A stretch of DNA of 36,492 bases from NCBI GenBank assembly GCA_025363275.1, contig JANYEE010000176.1, positions 1 through 36,492 of the forward strand. The letters are read 5' to 3'. Below are positions 24,651 to 31,458 of this stretch, piece by piece (position 1 is the stretch's first letter; each line of letters opens with the position of its first letter). This DNA comes from Burkholderiales bacterium. GTDB lineage: Bacteria; Pseudomonadota; Gammaproteobacteria; Burkholderiales; Burkholderiaceae_C. The notes below the pieces were generated by a model, which saw only the letters and a list, made by a program, of their open reading frames with translations, ran no database searches and was not told the DNA's origin. The translations under genes were made by a program, and so were the position numbers.

Positions 24651-25567
24651 CCAAGTAAGCGCGCCAGCGACAGCAAAGCCAAAAATACCATCCACATCAC
24701 CACAGTACGCCACACCAGGCCCACTACGGCACGCAGGTGTACCGGCTGCGGCACCTGCCCGCCCTGCTCAGAGTATGACTGCCCCAGTTGCACGTTGACG
24801 GCCCCAGCCGTGGCTGCCAACAGCACGCCATCATTGTCGTCCGGATGCTGTTGGGCGTATTGGCGCCAGCTGTCTACCGCCTCTTCAAAGCTACCCACAA
24901 AGGCGAAGCTCAGCGCCGTCAAGCGCGCAGGTACCCAATCAATCCAATGCCAAGCCTGCATTGCCTGGTGCTGGAATGCCGGACTAACGGGAAGGCTGGT
25001 GGGCCGAGCAGGCCGGTTCACCAATCGCGACACCAGTTCGCTCACCCGGTAAATCACGGCGCCAGCAGGACCCAAGCCCAAAGCAGCCAACAACGAGTAC
25101 CAGGTAAACACGCCAAACACATGGCGGTGCGCGGACTGCACCGAATACTCAATCACATGGCGAACGATTTCGCTGCGTGGCAGCGCGCTGGCGTCAATCC
25201 GCATCCATTCGGCAAGGCCTTGGCGAGCGGCTTCTTCGTCGCCAGCCAACAAGGCATCGCGGATAGAGGTGAAGTGGTGACTGAACTGGCGAAAGCCCAG
25301 TGTGGAATAAAGAATGGCAATGTTCCAGACAATAGCCGCCGCCCAGCCAATTGTTAAAACTAGCGCCCAATGAATGGCTACTGCCAACACTGCGGGCACA
25401 CCCACTGCGACCCACCATGTGAGCTGGCCGTGGTGGCGCTGTCCAGCGTCTAGCGTGCGCATCACCCATCGCACCCAACGGCGCACATTGCCGTGCACTG
25501 GGTTGCCGGGCGCCAACGGACGGGCTTGCTCCAAGAGCAGCGCAACGAGAATAGCAACAAAACTCAT
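24647..25567 (-). CDS. CobD/CbiB-like integral membrane protein
   Basis: 306-residue polytopic membrane protein. It opens with MSFVAILVALLLEQARPLAP, contains hydrophobic segments at about 50-85, 150-172 and 280-300, and a conserved mid-part with YSVQSAHRHVFGVFTWY and a large soluble loop. It resembles the CobD/CbiB family (adenosylcobinamide-phosphate synthase) and the related AmpE. No cobalamin genes are near and the signature residues of true CobD were not confirmed, so I treat it as a family paralogue of unknown role rather than a vitamin B12 enzyme. It lies downstream of nudL on the minus strand and converges on rsgA. Confidence 0.75.
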   Translation of the reverse strand: MSFVAILVALLLEQARPLAPGNPVHGNVRRWVRWVMRTLDAGQRHHGQLTWWVAVGVPAVLAVAIHWALVLTIGWAAAIVWNIAILYSTLGFRQFSHHFTSIRDALLAGDEEAARQGLAEWMRIDASALPRSEIVRHVIEYSVQSAHRHVFGVFTWYSLLAALGLGPAGAVIYRVSELVSRLVNRPARPTSLPVSPAFQHQAMQAWHWIDWVPARLTALSFAFVGSFEEAVDSWRQYAQQHPDDNDGVLLAATAGAVNVQLGQSYSEQGGQVPQPVHLRAVVGLVWRTVVMWMVFLALLSLARLLG

Positions 25568-25631
25568 GCAGCAATCATAGCGAGCAAGGAAGAGCTACGG
25601 ACCAGGTAGCGAGTCAAAAGTTAGCGCGGCG

Positions 25632-26309
25632 TTACACGGCGCTGAGAAAACGGTACAGGTTGCGCAGCATGCCTGCGGTGGCCCCCCAAATGAAGCGCTC
25701 GCCCTGCGGATCGGGGTACGGCATGGAAAGCCACTCGCGCTGCGCACCCGCCCACTCTATGCGATGGCGGCGATGATTGGCCGGGTCCATCAAAAAGGCC
25801 AGCGGCACTTCAAACACATCGGCCACTTCGTCGGGGTTAGGCATTAACGTAAAACCCTCGCGCACCAGCGCCACAACCGGAGTGACGATATAGGCACTGC
25901 CCGTGGTGTAAGTAGGCAAGGTGCCCAGCACCTGTACGTAGCGTGCTTCCAGGCCAATTTCCTCGCGCGCCTCGCGTAGCGCGGCGGCGACAGCATCCGC
26001 ATCCTCGGGGTCTACTTTGCCGCCAGGAAATGCGATCTGCCCGGAATGCGATGACAAGTGTGCGGTGCGCTCGGTCAGCAGCACCATAGTCTGGTCGCGC
26101 AGAACCAGCGGCACCAACACGGCGGCATGTACCGGCGCGCGCGTGGAAAACTGGGGCTCCTCTCGAAACTCAGGTGACCACACCGGGCCGTTGGCAAAGC
26201 GCGCCTCTAACGCGTTTGGCTGCCAGTGCTCTGAAGCGATCAAAGGTAGGCTGTCGTCGGTCGCGATAACCGGCACGGTGCGCGGATCAAAAGTAGGGAG
26301 TTGGGTCAT
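25632..26309 (-). CDS. CoA pyrophosphatase-type Nudix hydrolase (NudL-like)
   Basis: 225-residue Nudix hydrolase. The Nudix box GGKVDPEDADAVAAALREAR then EEIGLE (about residues 96-121) fits GX5EX7REUXEEXGU apart from Asp at the first acidic position's neighbourhood, with REAREEIG intact. The preceding LLTERTAHLSSHSGQIAFPG is the signature that separates CoA diphosphatases (NudL, yeast Pcd1) from other Nudix enzymes. Such enzymes cleave CoA or its oxidised derivatives to phosphopantetheine and 3',5'-ADP. The ATG at 26309 is used; a TTG two codons upstream is less likely. No good ribosome binding site is seen. It follows the rplS terminator. Confidence 0.88.
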   Translation of the reverse strand: MTQLPTFDPRTVPVIATDDSLPLIASEHWQPNALEARFANGPVWSPEFREEPQFSTRAPVHAAVLVPLVLRDQTMVLLTERTAHLSSHSGQIAFPGGKVDPEDADAVAAALREAREEIGLEARYVQVLGTLPTYTTGSAYIVTPVVALVREGFTLMPNPDEVADVFEVPLAFLMDPANHRRHRIEWAGAQREWLSMPYPDPQGERFIWGATAGMLRNLYRFLSAV

Positions 26310-26327
26310 GCACAAAAATGTAAGGGC

Positions 26328-26367
26328 AAAAAAAAACCGCCACCAGCTTACGCAGGGGCGGTTTTTT
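26328..26367 (-). terminator. Terminator of the rpsP-rimM-trmD-rplS operon
   Basis: Stem AACCGCC/GGCGGTT (26335-26341 and 26357-26363) with A and T runs on both sides. On the minus strand it ends in nine T and lies about 20 nt after the rplS stop codon. It would also stop plus-strand transcripts. Confidence 0.85.
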
Positions 26368-26386
26368 CAAGAGCTGGTACTTTAAT

Positions 26387-26758
26387 TTAAGCAGCAGTCT
26401 TCTTGGCTGGCAATTTTTCCTTGATACGTGCCGACTTGCCACTGCGATCACGCAGGTAATACAGCTTGGCGCGACGGACATCACCGCGGCGCTTCACTTC
26501 GATACCGGCAATCAAAGGGCTGTAAGTTTGGAACGTACGCTCCACGCCTTCGCCACTGGAGATCTTGCGAACGATAAAGCCACTGTTCAGGCCACGGTTA
26601 CGCTTAGCGATGACCACACCTTCGTAAGCCTGTACGCGCTTGCGGGTACCTTCAACGACGTTGACGCTGACCACGACGGTGTCGCCGGGTGCAAAAACGG
26701 GGATGGTCTTGCCCATACGGGCAATTTCTTCTTGCTCAAGAATTTGGATGAGGTTCAT
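26387..26758 (-). CDS. rplS: 50S ribosomal protein L19
   Basis: 123-residue ribosomal protein at the 30S-50S interface. Conserved segments: [39 protein letters not shown], the [20 protein letters not shown] block and [19 protein letters not shown]. Start at the ATG at 26758 ([12 protein letters not shown]), with GAAAGAAA upstream; the longer frame to 26812 is not conserved. It is the last gene of the rpsP operon, 117 nt after trmD, a gap typical for this operon, and is followed by a terminator. Confidence 0.98.
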   Translation of the reverse strand: MNLIQILEQEEIARMGKTIPVFAPGDTVVVSVNVVEGTRKRVQAYEGVVIAKRNRGLNSGFIVRKISSGEGVERTFQTYSPLIAGIEVKRRGDVRRAKLYYLRDRSGKSARIKEKLPAKKTAA

Positions 26759-26875
26759 GATTTCTTTCGTGATCTTGGACGCGCTGGCTTCAGAAGTGGA
26801 GCCTAAAACCAACTCTATGTCAGAGCTGGCTGTGCCGTTCAGAGGATCGGTTAGCCTCAGATTATAGCTGGGAAG

Positions 26876-27619
26876 TCAGCGGTTTGCCAAGACGAACTCG
26901 TCTGCAGCACTGAGCAGACCTCGGCTTCTAGCTTGGGCAACCAAGTCGGGCCGGTATTGGTCCGTGATCTGCAGGCGCTGGTCCCGTCGCCAGCGTTCGA
27001 TATTCATGTGGTGACCAGACAAGAGCACATCGGGCACGGAAGTGCCCCGCCAGACCTCGGGCCGGGTGTAGTGTGGGCAGTCCAGCAGGCCGTCCAATGA
27101 CATATTGAAACTGTCAAATTCGTGGCTTTGGGGGTCACTCAGCACGCCAGGTTGCAGACGGGCCACCGCGTCCAGCAGTGCAATGGCCGCGATTTCACCA
27201 CCCGAAAGGACGAAGTCACCCAGGCTGATCTGCTCATCTACATGGGTGTCAATGAAGCGCTGGTCCAGACCCTCATAACGGCCGCACAGCAAAACCGCCC
27301 CCTCACTGGATGACCAACGTTGAACGGCTGTATGGTCCAGCCGAGTGCCAATGGGAGAAAACAGCACCACAGGGACTTTATCTTGACGTTGGACACGGAT
27401 TTGCTGTAGAGCTACGGCCAATGGCTCGGCCATCATCACCATGCCGGGGCCACCACCGAAGGGGCGGTCGTCTACACGACGGTAATTACCGGTGGCGTGG
27501 TCACGGGGGTTGGAGAATCGAACGTCAAGTTGACCCGACTCAAATGCACGCCGGGCAATGCCCGCAGTTAAGAAGGGAGAAAACAGTTCGGGGAACAGCG
27601 TGACAACATCAAAGCGCAT
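26876..27619 (-). CDS. trmD: tRNA (guanine-37-N1)-methyltransferase
   Basis: 247-residue SPOUT-class methyltransferase that makes m1G37 in tRNAs reading CNN codons and prevents +1 frameshifting. The N terminus MRFDVVTLFPELFSPFLTAG, the G-G-G-P-G-M-V-M loop (PFGGGPGMVM), and the trefoil-knot SAM site (LLCGRYEGLDQRF, ISLGDFVLSGGEIAA) are all conserved. The catalytic Asp lies in SLDGLLDCPHYTRPE or nearby. It starts 9 nt after the rimM stop, consistent with one transcript. Confidence 0.98.
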   Translation of the reverse strand: MRFDVVTLFPELFSPFLTAGIARRAFESGQLDVRFSNPRDHATGNYRRVDDRPFGGGPGMVMMAEPLAVALQQIRVQRQDKVPVVLFSPIGTRLDHTAVQRWSSSEGAVLLCGRYEGLDQRFIDTHVDEQISLGDFVLSGGEIAAIALLDAVARLQPGVLSDPQSHEFDSFNMSLDGLLDCPHYTRPEVWRGTSVPDVLLSGHHMNIERWRRDQRLQITDQYRPDLVAQARSRGLLSAADEFVLANR

Positions 27620-27628
27620 GGCGGGCGC

Positions 27629-28192
27629 TCAGTAGTCGGTCTGCCAGTCCACACGGATGCGCTTGGCTGCGATATCCACTTCGTCTACGTATACCGATAC
27701 GAAAGGAATCATGCGTTCAGCGATCTTTCCATCCAGTTCGTATTCCATCACCAGGACGGTTTGCGGTCCGGTAGATAGCAACTCTTTCACCACCCCCAAG
27801 GCTTCGCCCTCGCGATTAACGACGTCAAGACCGATCAAATCAACCCAGTAGTACTCGTCTTTGGCCACCGAAGGAAAGCTGGAGCGCGAAATAAAAATGC
27901 GCGAGCCCTTCAAGGCTTCGGCCGCAGTGCGGTCATCAATGCCGACGGCAGTTGCCACTACGGAGTCCGAATGATGCTTGGATTCCTTCATGGAAATCTT
28001 TGCGGTGCCCGTAAACGGCTGCAGACCCCGCTCGGTGGGCAACAGAAACCAGCATTTAGAACGAAAAAGCGCCTCAGGATCGGCGCTGTGGGCAATGACC
28101 TTGAACCAGCCCTTGACACCCCAAGCGTCAGCTATCCGTCCAACTTCGATGGCATCTGCCGGCAATTCAGCAGATTCGAGTCCGGTCAGCAT
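27629..28192 (-). CDS. rimM: Ribosome maturation factor RimM
   Basis: 187-residue 30S assembly factor that binds S19 and acts on the 3' domain of 16S rRNA. The N-terminal barrel carries the signature VGRIADAWGVKGWFKV and the C-terminal PRC barrel reads DEYYWVDLIGLDVVNREGEA, ending in MIPFVSVYVDEVDIAAKRIR. The ATG at 28192 gives the usual family length; the frame is open to a TTG at 28252 that directly abuts the rpsP stop, so a longer, coupled start cannot be excluded. Second gene of the rpsP operon. Confidence 0.96.
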   Translation of the reverse strand: MLTGLESAELPADAIEVGRIADAWGVKGWFKVIAHSADPEALFRSKCWFLLPTERGLQPFTGTAKISMKESKHHSDSVVATAVGIDDRTAAEALKGSRIFISRSSFPSVAKDEYYWVDLIGLDVVNREGEALGVVKELLSTGPQTVLVMEYELDGKIAERMIPFVSVYVDEVDIAAKRIRVDWQTDY

Positions 28193-28252
28193 GCGCTTAA
28201 AGTGCGATTCGGTGGCCTGAGCTGCACGGGGCAGTAAGGCCACCAGCCTCAA

Positions 28253-28504
28253 TTAGGCTGCTTTTTTAGCAGCTTGGTTGATCAGGCGTTCTACGGTAGG
28301 AGAAGCCTGTGCGCCAACGCCCTTCCAATAGGTCAGACGATCCTGGGCAATACGGATGCTCTCTTCATTGGCAGTTGCAATTGGGTTGTAAAAACCAATG
28401 CGCTCAATGAAACGACCATCGCGGCGGGTGCGCTTGTCAGCCACAACAATATTGAAAAACGGGCGGGCCTTAGCACCACCACGAGCGAGTCGAATGACGA
28501 CCAT
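28253..28504 (-). CDS. rpsP: 30S ribosomal protein S16
   Basis: 83-residue S16. The start [20 protein letters not shown], the basic [19 protein letters not shown] block and the acidic-to-aromatic [16 protein letters not shown] segment are diagnostic. The ribosome binding site AAGGA lies six bases before the ATG. It heads the rpsP-rimM-trmD-rplS operon and has a strong promoter and a roughly 105-nt structured leader upstream. Confidence 0.98.
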   Translation of the reverse strand: MVVIRLARGGAKARPFFNIVVADKRTRRDGRFIERIGFYNPIATANEESIRIAQDRLTYWKGVGAQASPTVERLINQAAKKAA

Positions 28505-28610
28505 GATTTATCCTTTGGGCGACTGAAATGACTTTCAGCCTATACATTCAAAGTTCGATTCAAAGTTTGAGACACGCAACTGACCACCCGGCCAGCGGCA
28601 CTTTGAATAG
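28505..28610 (-). promoter_or_regulatory. Structured 5' leader of the rpsP operon
   Basis: Predicted leader from the promoter at 28617-28645 to the rpsP start. Written on the plus strand it has two direct copies of ATTCAAAGT (28546-28554 and 28558-28566) and one inverted copy ACTTTGAAT (28600-28608). In the transcript the inverted copy lies at the very 5' end and could pair with either downstream copy. A separate hairpin CTGAAA-TGAC-TTTCAG (28523-28538) stands just before the ribosome binding site. The layout could support alternative folding; no matching known leader family comes to mind. Confidence 0.4.
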
Positions 28611-28616
28611 CCTTCC

Positions 28617-28645
28617 ATTATAACGTTATCCTCAACCATGATCAA
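28617..28645 (-). promoter_or_regulatory. Sigma70-type promoter of the rpsP operon
   Basis: On the minus strand: -35 TTGATC (28645-28640), a 17-nt spacer, and a consensus -10 TATAAT (28622-28617). The predicted start of transcription is near 28610. The -35 box covers the start codon of the divergent GNAT gene. Confidence 0.75.
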
Positions 28646-29171
28646 AATTCGACCCAGCACTGACGCAGATGTCGCTGCCATTACGGCCATTTACCAACAC
28701 CACGTGCTGCATGGGACTGGCACTTTCGAGATTACACCGCCCACATCTGAGGACATGGCTAGTCGCCGTCAGGACGTGCTTTCCAAAAATCTACCCTATT
28801 TGGTATTGGAAGAGGATTCCGGGGTGATCGGGTTTGCGTATTGCAACTGGTTCAAACCACGGCCAGCCTACCGCTTTTCGGCGGAAGATTCCATTTACCT
28901 CGCACCCAAGGCCGCCGGGCGCGGCTTGGGCAAATTGCTGCTCACTGAATTGATGGCGCAAGCTGAGCGCGCAGGTGTGCGCAAACTGATTGCCGTGATT
29001 GGCGATTCGACGAACCAGGGCTCTATCGGCGTTCACCAAGTGTGCGGATTTACACATGTGGGCGTGCTGTCCGCCTGTGGCTGGAAGTTTGAGCGTTGGC
29101 TAGACGTGGTGTTGATGGAACGTTCTATTGGCCTAGGCGCCAGTACTATTCCGACAGACGCCGCCCCATGA
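28638..29171 (+). CDS. GNAT family N-acetyltransferase, phosphinothricin acetyltransferase-like
   Basis: 177-residue acetyltransferase. The N terminus IRPSTDADVAAITAIYQHHV and the GTGTFEITPPT segment are characteristic of the PAT/MddA group that acetylates phosphinothricin or methionine sulfone/sulfoximine. The acetyl-CoA loop is AAGRGLGKLLLTEL, followed by the IAVIGDSTNQGSIGVHQVCG helix typical of the group. The real substrate is unknown, and resistance activity should not be assumed. Its stop overlaps the start of the next gene (ATGA at 29168-29171). The rpsP -35 box lies across its start codon. Confidence 0.88.
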   Translation: MIKIRPSTDADVAAITAIYQHHVLHGTGTFEITPPTSEDMASRRQDVLSKNLPYLVLEEDSGVIGFAYCNWFKPRPAYRFSAEDSIYLAPKAAGRGLGKLLLTELMAQAERAGVRKLIAVIGDSTNQGSIGVHQVCGFTHVGVLSACGWKFERWLDVVLMERSIGLGASTIPTDAAP

Positions 29172-29635
29172 AGAACAAAACTATCGCCTTGTGGCTTACT
29201 CTGGCGGGCGGGCCGCTAGGTCTGCACAGGATTTACTTGCGCGGTCGCTACGACGCACTTTGCCCAGTGCTGACCACTGCCACGCTGGTGGGACTTTACG
29301 GCGTGTACCGCGCCCGCAGCTTAGGGGTAGACGATCAATTGAGCTGGCTTTTAATACCCCTGCTGGGTTTCACGATGGCTGGCTGTGCGTTGAACGCCAT
29401 CGTGTACGGCCTGATGAGCACCGAATCCTGGAACACCCGATTCAATCCGTCGGCGCCCGTTGAATCGCCACAGGGGGAAACTGGCAAGTTAACGGTAGTG
29501 GGTTTGGCGGTAGCCCTCTTTCTAGGCACCACCATATTGATGGCCAGCTTAGCGTTCAGCTTTCAGCGCTATTTTGAATACCAGGTGGAGGCTACCGGCA
29601 CCGAAACTCTGCCCTTCAAAAAAGCTGCAGACTGA
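29168..29635 (+). CDS. TM2-domain-like membrane protein
   Basis: 155-residue membrane protein. The N terminus (ALWLTLAGGPLGLHRIYLRG) resembles the TM2 domain motif GxxGxHRFYLG, followed by hydrophobic segments at about 35-52, 62-82 and 107-128 and a soluble loop between the last two. The function of TM2 proteins in bacteria is not known. It is coupled to the GNAT gene by a 4-nt overlap, and its last 20 nt overlap the 3' end of the convergent pit gene. No terminator separates the two genes. Confidence 0.7.
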   Translation: MKNKTIALWLTLAGGPLGLHRIYLRGRYDALCPVLTTATLVGLYGVYRARSLGVDDQLSWLLIPLLGFTMAGCALNAIVYGLMSTESWNTRFNPSAPVESPQGETGKLTVVGLAVALFLGTTILMASLAFSFQRYFEYQVEATGTETLPFKKAAD

Positions 29636-30626
29636 CCCAATATGCCAGTGCCGCCACGAAGGCACTGGCAGGGATAGTCAAAATCCAGGCCCAAATAATG
29701 TTGCCTGCTACCCCCCAGCGCACAGCACTGGCCCGTTGGGTGGAGCCCACGCCCACAATGGCGCCGGTGATGGTATGCGTCGTAGACACAGGAACTCCCA
29801 TGGCGGTAGCCAAAAACAGGGTCATAGCACCACCGGTTTCTGCACAAAAACCGCCGACTGGTTTGAGCTTGGTAATTCGCTGCCCCATGGTTTTCACAAT
29901 GCGCCACCCACCGAACATCGTGCCCAGACCGATGGCCGCATAACAGGCCACGATGGTCCAAGTGGGCGGTGCAGTGTCGCTAGCAGCTACGTAGCCTGTA
30001 GAGATCAGCATCATCCAAATGATGCCAATAGTTTTTTGGGCGTCGTTCCCGCCGTGTCCCAGACTGTAAGCACCGGCAGAAATCAGTTGCAGCCTGCGAA
30101 ACCATTTGTCGATCCGCGAAGGACGCGTGCGCCGAAACACCCAGGCCACTATGACCATCATCAAAGAGCCCAGCGTGAATCCCAACACCGGTGACACGAA
30201 AATAAAGGCCACGGTCTTCAGAATCCCCGCAGAAATCAAGGCACCGGCACCCGCTTTGACAATGACCGCACCCACAATGCCGCCGATCAGCGCGTGCGAT
30301 GAGCTGCTGGGAATACCGTAATACCAGGTGATAACGTTCCAGGTGATGGCACCCACCAGCGCGCCAAACACCACATGCGTATCGACGATACCGGGCTGAA
30401 CAATGCCCTTGCCCACCGTAGCGGCTACGCTCAGGTGAAAAATGAAGATGGCTACAAAATTGAAAAAGGCAGCAAAGAGAATGGCCTGCCCGGGTTTGAG
30501 AACACCGGTGGACACTACGGTCGCTATCGAGTTAGCTGCATCATGAAACCCGTTCATGAAATCAAAGCCTAACGCCAGCACCACCAGCAACATCACCACC
30601 CAGAGGGCTGTCTGAACATTTTCCAT
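29616..30626 (-). CDS. pit: Low-affinity inorganic phosphate transporter (PiT family)
   Basis: 336-residue inner-membrane carrier for metal-phosphate/proton symport. The two inverted family signatures are present: DFMNGFHDAANSIATVVSTG near residue 22 and SLGHGGNDAQKTIGIIWMM in the second half. About ten hydrophobic segments alternate with short loops. The ATG at 30626 (MENVQTALW) is used; the frame upstream reads into the DUF47 gene. It starts 20 nt after the DUF47/PhoU-like gene, the usual partner of this transporter, so the pair forms one operon. The family assignment is firm; the symbol follows common usage. Confidence 0.93.
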   Translation of the reverse strand: MENVQTALWVVMLLVVLALGFDFMNGFHDAANSIATVVSTGVLKPGQAILFAAFFNFVAIFIFHLSVAATVGKGIVQPGIVDTHVVFGALVGAITWNVITWYYGIPSSSSHALIGGIVGAVIVKAGAGALISAGILKTVAFIFVSPVLGFTLGSLMMVIVAWVFRRTRPSRIDKWFRRLQLISAGAYSLGHGGNDAQKTIGIIWMMLISTGYVAASDTAPPTWTIVACYAAIGLGTMFGGWRIVKTMGQRITKLKPVGGFCAETGGAMTLFLATAMGVPVSTTHTITGAIVGVGSTQRASAVRWGVAGNIIWAWILTIPASAFVAALAYWVSLQLF

Positions 30627-30646
30627 AGTCGTTCGCTCAGCGCAGA

Positions 30647-31294
30647 TCAGGAATTCTCGAGGATGATTCCCTCGATCACATTGGCGACGTCTTCGCACTT
30701 GTCGGTAATCGTTTCCAACAACTCGTAGATTGCTTTCAGTTTGATGACTTCACGCACATCGGGTTCTTCCCGAAAAAGCTTACTCATCGCGGTACGCATG
30801 ACGCGGTCGGCGTCCGACTCCAGCTTGTCGATTTCTTCGCAGGTCTTGAGGGCCGCCTCAGCAGTACTTTGATCTGCAATATTGCCCAACAACTTGACGG
30901 CATCACGCAGACGCTCGCAGCACTTCACGCTAAGGTCGGTCAGACGGGTAATTTCCTCCGTCATATGGCGCACGTCGTACAGGGCCATGGTTTCGGCCGA
31001 ATCTTGGATCAAGTCAGCCACGTCGTCCATGGTGTTGATCAGTGCATGGATTTGCTCGCGATCAATCGGCGTGATGAAAGTAATGTGCAAGGCCTTGTTG
31101 CAATCGTGGGTCACGCGGTCTGCGGCACGCTCGGCATCGTCCACTTCTTGGTTGTACTTGGCGCGCAAATCCAGGTCGTTGTAATTGGCCACCAAACGCG
31201 AGAATGCGTGCGCCGCTTCAACGATGCGGTCGGCGTGTTGGTTAAACATCTCAAAAAAATTGCCTTCCCGAGGCAACAGCTTTCCAAACAACAT
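30647..31294 (-). CDS. DUF47 (PhoU-like) protein, Pit accessory
   Basis: 215-residue helical protein of the DUF47/PhoU-related family. The N terminus LPREGNFFEMFNQHADRIVE and the repeated acidic helices YNQEVDDAERAADRV and TCEEIDKLESDADRVMR are typical; the E-x3-D pattern binds metal in PhoU proteins. In several bacteria this protein partners or tunes the adjacent Pit carrier. The ATG at 31294 with AGGAG upstream is preferred to a GTG immediately before it. A 20-nt palindrome lies 21 nt upstream of the start. Confidence 0.93.
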   Translation of the reverse strand: MLFGKLLPREGNFFEMFNQHADRIVEAAHAFSRLVANYNDLDLRAKYNQEVDDAERAADRVTHDCNKALHITFITPIDREQIHALINTMDDVADLIQDSAETMALYDVRHMTEEITRLTDLSVKCCERLRDAVKLLGNIADQSTAEAALKTCEEIDKLESDADRVMRTAMSKLFREEPDVREVIKLKAIYELLETITDKCEDVANVIEGIILENS

Positions 31295-31315
31295 CACGTT
31301 CTCCTAATCTCGTTA

Positions 31316-31335
31316 TGTGTCAACCAGATGACACA
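31316..31335. promoter_or_regulatory. Palindromic operator-like site upstream of the DUF47-pit operon
   Basis: Perfect 7-nt arms TGTGTCA and TGACACA separated by ACCAGA. It is in the only intergenic interval available for the DUF47-pit promoter. It does not have the direct-repeat form of a Pho box, so phosphate control is not implied. Confidence 0.4.
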
Positions 31336-31401
31336 TTTTCGACATTGGAAAGTTTAACCGCCGGGCTGGTGGATACCGCTAGGGCTCAACCCCCAAGGCC
31401 A

Positions 31402-31438
31402 AAAAAAAGCCCTCCAGTGCGAGCCGGAGGGCTTTTTG
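31402..31438 (-). terminator. Rho-independent terminator after acnB
   Basis: Stem GCCCTCC/GGAGGGC (31409-31415 and 31426-31432) with a 10-base loop, eight A before and five T after on the plus strand. It lies 20 nt beyond the acnB stop and separates it from the DUF47-pit operon on the same strand. Confidence 0.88.
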
Positions 31439-31458
31439 AATGCTTGTTAACCTGGGAT

